Origin: Bacillota bacterium
GTDB lineage: Bacteria > Bacillota > Clostridia > Lachnospirales > Lachnospiraceae
Assembly: GCA_023398615.1 (NCBI GenBank)
Contig: JAEWSD010000011.1
Span: 1-11,189, forward strand
Direction of reading: 5' to 3'
Length of the DNA stretch: 11,189 bases
The translations under genes and the position numbers were made by a program. Shown here piece after piece: positions 5,828 through 11,189 of the stretch (the first letter of the stretch is position 1; every line of letters begins with the position of its first letter). The notes under the pieces were generated by a model. The model did no database searches, was not told the DNA's origin, and was given only the letters and a program-made list of their open reading frames with translations.

Positions 5828-8290
5828 TTATCGGGGTTTAAAAGTTTTCAGTCTCAATGCGTTTGTTAATACCGATACGGAGCTTAATGACATCGCCGCC
5901 GCCGCAAAGATAGGATTTAACGACGGCCCGCCGAACGCATATAACAGGCCTGCAGCTACAGGAATACCAAGTATATTATACCCAAAAGCCCAGAATAAGT
6001 TTTCTTTTATATTACGGATTGTACTTTTACTTAACTGAATTGCCGCAGGAACATCCATCAAATCACTCTTCATCAGTACGATATCCGCCGATTCAATTGC
6101 GACATCGGTTCCCGATCCGATCGCCATTCCGATATCCGCCTGTACCAGTGCGGGAGCGTCATTAATACCGTCGCCCACCATTGCTACCTTCCTGCCTTCC
6201 GCCTGCAGCTTTTTCACTTCATTGGACTTATCCTGCGGCAGCACCTCTGCGAGAACCCTGTCAATTCCAACCTGTTTTGCAATCGCTTCCGCTGTCCTCT
6301 TATTATCACCCGTAATCATGGCAACTTCGATTCCCATCCTGTGAAGCTTTTCGATCGCTTTTGCACTGCTGTCCTTAACCACATCCGCAACGGCTATGAT
6401 TCCGTCCAGTTTATTATCCGTTGCGATATACATAGGAGTCTTGCCCTCAGAAGCAAGCCTGTCGGATTCTTCTTCCAGTACGGAAAGGGATATTCCTCTC
6501 TCCGCCATTAATTTGCGGTTCCCAAGAAGGACCTTTTTACCCTCAATCGATACCTCAATACCGTAACCCGGAAGTGCCGTAAAGCTTTCCAGTCCCATAA
6601 TACTTAGGTTTTCCTTCTCGGCACCGCGTACGATTGCTTCACCTAACGGATGCTCGGAGCCTTTTTCGGCGGATGCGGCAATCTGTAATAGCCTTTGCTT
6701 TGTAATATCACCTGAGGTTAAGATATCTGTTACCTCCGGCTTACCTTCCGTTATCGTACCTGTCTTGTCAAATACGATCGTGTTGACCTTATGTGTGGAT
6801 TCAAGAGCCGCACCGCCTTTAATCAGTATGCCGTATTCCGCACCCTTGCCGGTCCCGACCATAATCGCAGTCGGCGTTGCAAGTCCAAGGGCACACGGGC
6901 AGGCTATTACCAGCACCGCAATAAAGATAGTCAGCGAAAATACTGCGGATTGTCCGCTAATCAGCCATATCAGCGAGGAAAGCAGCGCGATTGCAAATAC
7001 GATCGGCACAAAATAGCCTGAAACGATATCCGCCATCTGTGCAATGGGCGCTTTTGTTCCCTGTGCATCCTCCACCAGTTTAATAATCTGTGCCAGCGCA
7101 GTATCGCTGCCGACCCTGGTAGCCTGGAATTTAATGGAGCCGTTCTTATTGATGCTTGCCGCGAATACCTTATCGCCTTCCTTTTTTTCAATCGGTATAC
7201 TCTCGCCGGTAAGCATAGACTCATCAATTGAAGTATGACCCTCCTGTACGATACCGTCCACCGGTATCTTATCGCCCGGTTTTACCAATATGATATCGCC
7301 GACTTCCACCTCGTCAATCGGCAATTCAACCTCTTTCCCGTTCTGGATTACAATCGCCGTTTTGGGGGCCAGTCCCATCAGCTTTTTGATCGCTTCCGAA
7401 GTCTTTCCCTTCGAAACTGCCTCAAGAGATTTGCCTAACAGTATTAAGGTTATGATGACACCGGCAGTTTCAAAATATAAATCCTCCACATATTTAAAGT
7501 CACCCATAAAAATTCTGTAGGTTGAATACAAACTGTACAAGATAGCCGCAGATGTCCCCATTGCAATCAGGGAATCCATATTCGGACTTCTGCTTAGAAT
7601 CGCCTTAAATCCAACCGAGTAAAATTTGTGACCTGCTATTACAATCGGAAGGGTTAACACAATTAATACTACGGCAAAATTTAACGGGTACTGCATCGGC
7701 TCCAGAAAATACGGTATCGGGAAATGCAGCCACCAGATCATGGAACCCATAGCAAGATACAGCAAGGGGACACAGAAAACTACGGATACGATAAACTTTG
7801 TCCATAATGTTTTAATCTCCTTTTGTTTCCTTATCCTATCCTCATCCACGGCTGCCTTTGTCTCAATTTCCAGCGCCTTATAGCCCGCCTTGGCAATTGT
7901 CTGCTTGATCTCCGATATCCGCACCGTTTCCGGATTGTATTTTGCCGTAAGCTTTTCGGTGGCAAAATTAACGGAAGCGCTTGTTACTCCGTCCAGCCTG
8001 GATACCACTTTTTCAATTCTATTTGCACATGCCGCACAGGTCATTCCCTGAATCGGTATGATAATTTCTTTTTCCTTGCTCTGCTCGGCCACATCATACC
8101 CTGCCTTTTTGATTGATTCCTTTATGGCAGGAACGGATACCTTTCCTTCATCAAACTCAATCGTTAACTTTTCGGTAGAAAAGTTAACGACTGAGGAGGA
8201 TACTCCGTCTAACTTCTGCGTAACCCGTTCTATCCTTTTTGCACAGGCTGCACAGGTCATGCCGATAATTTGAAGACTTTCTTTTTGCAT
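5828..8290 (-). CDS. copA: Cu(I)-exporting P1B-type ATPase CopA
   Basis: The 820-residue protein is a complete P1B-1 ATPase, which moves Cu(I) out of the cytoplasm using ATP. Two N-terminal HMA domains carry GMTCAAC at residues 10-16 and 82-88. Membrane helices follow from about 165. The actuator has TGES (361-364), the copper channel has CPC (464-466), the phosphorylation site is DKTGT (D508), the nucleotide domain has SEHPLG (H547) and GDGIND (706-711), and the last helices carry YN (771-772) and MSLSS (800-804). CPC with YN and MxxSS marks the Cu(I)/Ag(I) subclass. The ribosome binding site AGGAGG lies seven bases before the ATG. It is preceded by copZ and a possible micro-ORF and followed by the lipoprotein gene. 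Length and motifs are typical; nothing is truncated. Confidence 0.97.
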   Translation of the reverse strand: MQKESLQIIGMTCAACAKRIERVTQKLDGVSSSVVNFSTEKLTIEFDEGKVSVPAIKESIKKAGYDVAEQSKEKEIIIPIQGMTCAACANRIEKVVSRLDGVTSASVNFATEKLTAKYNPETVRISEIKQTIAKAGYKALEIETKAAVDEDRIRKQKEIKTLWTKFIVSVVFCVPLLYLAMGSMIWWLHFPIPYFLEPMQYPLNFAVVLIVLTLPIVIAGHKFYSVGFKAILSRSPNMDSLIAMGTSAAILYSLYSTYRIFMGDFKYVEDLYFETAGVIITLILLGKSLEAVSKGKTSEAIKKLMGLAPKTAIVIQNGKEVELPIDEVEVGDIILVKPGDKIPVDGIVQEGHTSIDESMLTGESIPIEKKEGDKVFAASINKNGSIKFQATRVGSDTALAQIIKLVEDAQGTKAPIAQMADIVSGYFVPIVFAIALLSSLIWLISGQSAVFSLTIFIAVLVIACPCALGLATPTAIMVGTGKGAEYGILIKGGAALESTHKVNTIVFDKTGTITEGKPEVTDILTSGDITKQRLLQIAASAEKGSEHPLGEAIVRGAEKENLSIMGLESFTALPGYGIEVSIEGKKVLLGNRKLMAERGISLSVLEEESDRLASEGKTPMYIATDNKLDGIIAVADVVKDSSAKAIEKLHRMGIEVAMITGDNKRTAEAIAKQVGIDRVLAEVLPQDKSNEVKKLQAEGRKVAMVGDGINDAPALVQADIGMAIGSGTDVAIESADIVLMKSDLMDVPAAIQLSKSTIRNIKENLFWAFGYNILGIPVAAGLLYAFGGPSLNPIFAAAAMSLSSVSVLTNALRLKTFKPR

Positions 8291-8303
8291 CCTGAATCCT
8301 CCT

Positions 8304-8390
8304 TTATTTTACTCTTTCAAACATGCCGCTGATAAACGGCAACACAACCAATAGGAGAAGAAGCTTGGGATAAGCACCCTCCGTGCTCAT
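8304..8390 (-). CDS. Putative 28-residue membrane micropeptide between copZ and copA
   Basis: An ATG frame of 28 codons occupies most of the 134-base copZ-copA gap and stops (TAA) one base before the AGGAGG of copA. The peptide has a short polar start (MSTEGAYPK), a hydrophobic stretch with five leucines (LLLLLVVLPFISGMF, residues 10-24) and a charged end (ERVK), enough for one membrane span. The upstream region offers only a weak ribosome binding site (GGAAG, nine bases before ATG), but translation could be coupled to copA. Known precedents are tiny membrane peptides that work with P-type ATPases, such as the 29-residue KdpF. It may instead be chance; no homologue is recognised by eye. Confidence 0.4.
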   Translation of the reverse strand: MSTEGAYPKLLLLLVVLPFISGMFERVK

Positions 8391-8407
8391 TTTAAGGTTC
8401 TTCCAGG

Positions 8408-8429
8408 TGTGAAAATGCCTTTTTTCACA
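8408..8429 (-). promoter_or_regulatory. Hairpin overlapping the copZ stop codon
   Basis: TGTGAAAA (8408-8415) and TTTTCACA (8422-8429) form a perfect 8-bp stem with a 6-base loop, and the copZ stop codon (8425-8427) lies in it. No T-run follows on the - strand, so it is not a clear terminator. It could stabilise or partly terminate a copZ transcript and so set more copZ than copA message. That role is inference. Confidence 0.4.
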
Positions 8430-8637
8430 ACACTATCTCGTAACCCGCGTCTTCAATGGCCTCTTTCATATCTGCCTCCGTCACAAGTTCGGTATCATAT
8501 GTGACTGTTGCCGTCTTTCCCTTAAGATCAACCTTTGTATCCGAAACTCCGTTTAATTCATTCAAAGCATTCGTTACAGCCTTTTCACAATGGCTGCAGG
8601 ACATTCCTTCTACATTTAATACTTTTATTGTAATCAT
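8425..8637 (-). CDS. copZ: Copper chaperone CopZ
   Basis: This 70-residue single-domain HMA protein has the Atx1/CopZ metal site GMSCSHC (residues 11-17, C14 and C17) at the end of the first strand, and the usual beta-alpha-beta-beta-alpha-beta pattern ending in AIEDAGYEIVL. It binds Cu(I) in the cytoplasm and hands it to the HMA domains of CopA and to CsoR. It is the first gene of the copper operon, directly behind the CsoR-type operator. The ribosome binding site is AAGGAGAG. Length is normal for the family. Confidence 0.94.
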   Translation of the reverse strand: MITIKVLNVEGMSCSHCEKAVTNALNELNGVSDTKVDLKGKTATVTYDTELVTEADMKEAIEDAGYEIVL

Positions 8638-8668
8638 AATAATCTCTCCTTTTCTCTTTTATACATAT

Positions 8669-8697
8669 ACTATACCCCACTAGGGTATATTTTGCAA
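8669..8697 (-). promoter_or_regulatory. copZ-copA promoter with CsoR-type operator
   Basis: On the - strand TTGCAA (8697-8692), a 17-base spacer and TATAGT (8674-8669) form a sigma-A promoter. The spacer and -10 box contain TATACCC-CACTA-GGGTATA (8671-8689), a perfect 7-bp inverted repeat with a 5-base centre, the form of operator expected for CsoR in Firmicutes. Repressor bound here would cover the promoter core. csoR is encoded at the end of the same operon. No second copy was found elsewhere in the window. Confidence 0.85.
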
Positions 8698-8785
8698 GTA
8701 AAATATTTATCATATATGATTTACGTTTTTTATTCTATTATTTATTCATGGAGATATTATGGAGAAAATTTTTATTTATTATATG

Positions 8786-9484
8786 TTACAGTATTTGCCC
8801 ATAATAAGCACCGGCACCGTGTTTTCTGAGAAAATGCTTATCGGCGATAACCTGCGGAGCAGGCATAACCTCTTTATCAATATGCTCCGTAAATGCAGCC
8901 ATCTTAGCTACCTCTTCCAATACTACGGCATTATGTACTGCTTCGAAGGCATCCTTTCCCCATGCAAAGGGTCCATGATTGGTACACAGAACTCCTGGTG
9001 TATGCCTGGGATTCAATCCCTTTTTTTCAAACGTTTCAATGATAACCAACCCGGTATTCTTCTCATACTCGCCATTCACTTCTTCTGTGGTCAGACTTCT
9101 GGTACAAGGAATGGTACCATAAAAGTAGTCCGCATGGGTGGTACCATATAGCGGTATCCCTCTTCCTGCCTGTGCCCAGGAGGTAGCCCAGGTAGAATGG
9201 GTATGTACGATTCCTCCGATTTCAGGATACTTTTTATATAATTCCATATGCGTCTGCGTATCGGAAGAAGGCTTATATTTTCCTTCAATTCTATTTCCCT
9301 TCAGATCCATAATAACCATATCTTCAGCCTTCATGGTATCATATCCGACACCGCTTGGCTTTATGGCAAAATACCCGCTTTCCGTATCAAATCCGCTGAC
9401 ATTTCCCCATGTATAGGTAACCAGGCCTTTCCTGGGGAGCTCCATGTTTGCTTCAAATACCACTCTTTTTAATTCTTCTAGCAT
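8786..9484 (-). CDS. araD: L-ribulose-5-phosphate 4-epimerase AraD
   Basis: The 232-residue protein matches AraD, a class II aldolase-fold zinc enzyme that interconverts L-ribulose 5-phosphate and D-xylulose 5-phosphate, the last dedicated step of L-arabinose breakdown in the cytoplasm. Zinc ligands are H94 and H96 (IVHTHSTW) and H170 (TNHGPF). D75 (SSDTQTH), D119 (THADY) and Y228 (AYYGQ) fit the active-site residues of the E. coli enzyme, one position earlier. The length is full. It lies 34 bases behind araB with its own ribosome binding site (AAGGTGG). UlaF and SgbE are close relatives, but the araB neighbour settles the call. No clear hairpin terminator follows; the next feature on this strand is the copZ promoter. 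Confidence 0.95.
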   Translation of the reverse strand: MLEELKRVVFEANMELPRKGLVTYTWGNVSGFDTESGYFAIKPSGVGYDTMKAEDMVIMDLKGNRIEGKYKPSSDTQTHMELYKKYPEIGGIVHTHSTWATSWAQAGRGIPLYGTTHADYFYGTIPCTRSLTTEEVNGEYEKNTGLVIIETFEKKGLNPRHTPGVLCTNHGPFAWGKDAFEAVHNAVVLEEVAKMAAFTEHIDKEVMPAPQVIADKHFLRKHGAGAYYGQIL

Positions 9485-9518
9485 ACTTTTCCACCTTTCA
9501 ACCCGTAAACTTTATTGT

Positions 9519-11189
9519 TTATTGTCTGGCTTCTGCCTTAATAGCTTTTAAGCGCTTCATAACATCGTTCTCTCCACGGCCAAAATAGTCATGAAGCTTC
9601 CTGTATTCATTATAGAGCTTTTTATAAGCCGCAACGTTATCCGGAATTGGTGTAAATACTTCATCCTTGACCTTGCTCATGACTTTGGCGGCATCAAAAA
9701 TAGTATCATGACCACCTTTCACCTTACCGGCAGCCACCGCACCAAACATGGCGGCACCAAGTGCCGGAGTCTGGTCGGAAGCAGAAATCTTAATCGGCTT
9801 ATTGGTTACATCTGCATATATCTGCATCATCATCTTATTCTTCCAGGAGATGCCGCCGCAGGCGTATAACTCATTAATTGGTACACCGGCTTCTTCAAAG
9901 GTTTCAATTATCATATTCTTACCGTACGCCGTTGCCTCTATCAATGCACGATACAGTTCATGCGGCCTGGTCGTTAATGTCATTCCGAGAATCATACCGG
10001 TTAAATCTACATCCACTAACACGGAACGGTTTCCATTCCACCAATCGAGTGCAAGAAGGCCGCTCTCCCCAACTTTTAACCTGGAAGCCTGCTCCGTCAG
10101 ATATTGATGGATTCCGATTCCTGCTTTTTCCGCATCTTCAAATACATATTTCGGTGTACTTTGTTCGACCAGCCATTCAAAATGATCACCTACACAGGAT
10201 TGACCTGCTTCATAACCGTAAAAACCGGGTATAACCCCATCTTCAACCACGCCGCACATACCGGGTACAATCTTTTCTTCTGTTCCAAGCAGAATATCGC
10301 ATGTAGAAGTACCGATTATCATAAGCATTTTTCCAGCTTCCGTAATACCTACCGCCGGAACGGCCACATGGGCATCAACATTTGCAATACCAATTGCGGT
10401 TCCCGGGCAAAGCCCTGTGATATACGCCATTTCTTCAGTCAGCTCACCGGCTTTTTGCCCCAAAGGATAGATGTCTGTACTTAGCTTATCCTCCACCAGA
10501 TTCTCTAGCCGCGGATCCAAAGCCTTAAAGAATTCCTTTGAAGGATAGCCCCTCCGTTTATGCCAAAGTGCCTTATAGCCGGCAGTACAGCTGTTTCTTT
10601 TTTCTTCGCCGCACAGCATCATGGTAACCCAGTCCGTGGCTTCCATAAAACGATCCGTCTGCTCATAAATTTCAGGTGCTTCCTCAAGAATCTGCATAAT
10701 CTTTGGAATCATCCATTCAGATGAAACCTTTCCTCCATAACGTGGCAGAAATACTTCCTTTCTTTCTTCGGCTATTCTGTTCAGTCTGTTGGCCTGTGCC
10801 TGTGCCGCGTGATGCTTCCAGAGTTTCACCCAGGCATGCGGTACGCTCCTTAATTCCTCATGAAAGCAAAGCGGGTTACCTTCTTTATCAATCGGAAGCA
10901 TGGTACAGGCTGTAAAATCAATTGCCAGACCAATAACATCCTCCTTATTGATACGTGCCGTATTTATCACCGCAGGAATGGTAACCTTTAATACATCCAG
11001 ATAATCTTTGGGGTGCTGCAATGCCCAATCGGGACCCAGCCTGCTTCCATCCGGCAAATATTCGTCCATTACACCATGTGAATACTCTTTCACAGCCTGC
11101 GCTGCTATATCACCCGTTAATACATCCACCAGAACGGCTCTGCCCGATTGCGTACCGTAATCAACTCCTATTGAATACTTTTTTGCCAT
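9519..11189 (-). CDS. araB: L-ribulokinase AraB
   Basis: The 556-residue FGGY-family sugar kinase phosphorylates L-ribulose with ATP to L-ribulose 5-phosphate, the substrate of AraD. The N-terminal phosphate loop is GVDYGTQSGRAVLVD (8-22), the likely catalytic Asp is D272 in NVDAHVAVP, the ATPase-fold signature GTSTCDILLG lies at 293-302, and the C-terminal domain has YACGGISWKNKMMMQIYAD (442-460) and the ATP-site segment DQTPALGAAMFGAVAAG (472-488). Length fits known ribulokinases (about 560). The ATG occupies the last three bases of the window, so the gene is complete but its ribosome binding site and promoter are outside. It is co-oriented with araD and probably co-transcribed. araA and a regulator may lie beyond the edge. 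Confidence 0.95.
   Translation of the reverse strand: MAKKYSIGVDYGTQSGRAVLVDVLTGDIAAQAVKEYSHGVMDEYLPDGSRLGPDWALQHPKDYLDVLKVTIPAVINTARINKEDVIGLAIDFTACTMLPIDKEGNPLCFHEELRSVPHAWVKLWKHHAAQAQANRLNRIAEERKEVFLPRYGGKVSSEWMIPKIMQILEEAPEIYEQTDRFMEATDWVTMMLCGEEKRNSCTAGYKALWHKRRGYPSKEFFKALDPRLENLVEDKLSTDIYPLGQKAGELTEEMAYITGLCPGTAIGIANVDAHVAVPAVGITEAGKMLMIIGTSTCDILLGTEEKIVPGMCGVVEDGVIPGFYGYEAGQSCVGDHFEWLVEQSTPKYVFEDAEKAGIGIHQYLTEQASRLKVGESGLLALDWWNGNRSVLVDVDLTGMILGMTLTTRPHELYRALIEATAYGKNMIIETFEEAGVPINELYACGGISWKNKMMMQIYADVTNKPIKISASDQTPALGAAMFGAVAAGKVKGGHDTIFDAAKVMSKVKDEVFTPIPDNVAAYKKLYNEYRKLHDYFGRGENDVMKRLKAIKAEARQ

Noticed and set aside
8709..8720. Perfect 12-bp palindrome ATCATATATGAT upstream of the copZ -35 box
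   Set aside because: In A/T-rich DNA such a palindrome is easily due to chance, and it matches no operator I can name with confidence.
8759..9151. 130-codon + strand frame opposite araD
   Set aside because: It lies antisense to a well-supported araD gene and has no recognisable protein features.

Overview
The window looks like chromosome from a low-to-moderate GC anaerobic Firmicute, most likely a Clostridia/Lachnospiraceae-type organism. The grounds are strong AGGAGG-type ribosome binding sites, A/T-rich spacers with sigma-A-like promoters, a rubrerythrin-family protein of the kind common in anaerobes, a CIRCE-controlled Hsp20 gene, and a copZ/copA/csoR copper locus of Firmicute type. There are no tRNA or rRNA genes, CRISPR array or insertion-sequence transposase.

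Layout. Positions 1-2506 are read on the + strand: the C-terminal end of an unidentified protein (3-140), a ~257-bp imperfect palindrome starting at its stop codon (140-396), a rubrerythrin-like gene whose diiron ligands are partly lost (594-1145), a transglutaminase-like gene with its own promoter and terminator (1254-1868), and an Hsp20 gene under a sigma-A-like promoter overlapped by a CIRCE operator (2075-2506). A strong bidirectional hairpin terminator (2522-2606) separates these from the rest, which is all on the - strand.

In the direction of transcription the - strand carries araB (11189-9519) and araD (9484-8786), two steps of L-arabinose catabolism. Then comes a copper-responsive operon: a promoter whose spacer holds a perfect CsoR-type inverted repeat (8669-8697), copZ (8637-8425), a possible 28-residue membrane peptide (8390-8304), copA (8290-5828), a lipoprotein built of two tandem repeats (5804-5130) and csoR (5100-4777), closed by a terminator. 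A second unit follows: a membrane-anchored DUF2318 protein (4620-4093) and a large membrane protein with an HMA domain, a TauE/SafE (DsbD_2-like) membrane domain and a cupredoxin-like domain (4062-2611).

How the genes may work together: CopZ binds cytosolic Cu(I) and passes it to CopA, which exports it. CsoR represses the operon until copper rises and is itself encoded in it, which makes a feedback loop. The lipoprotein, the DUF2318 protein and the HMA-SafE-cupredoxin protein would act at or outside the membrane, plausibly in handling exported copper; that role is inferred from domains and position. The points most worth following are the hydrophobic micro-ORF between copZ and copA, the duplicated lipoprotein inside the copper operon, the rubrerythrin with missing ligands, and the long palindrome.
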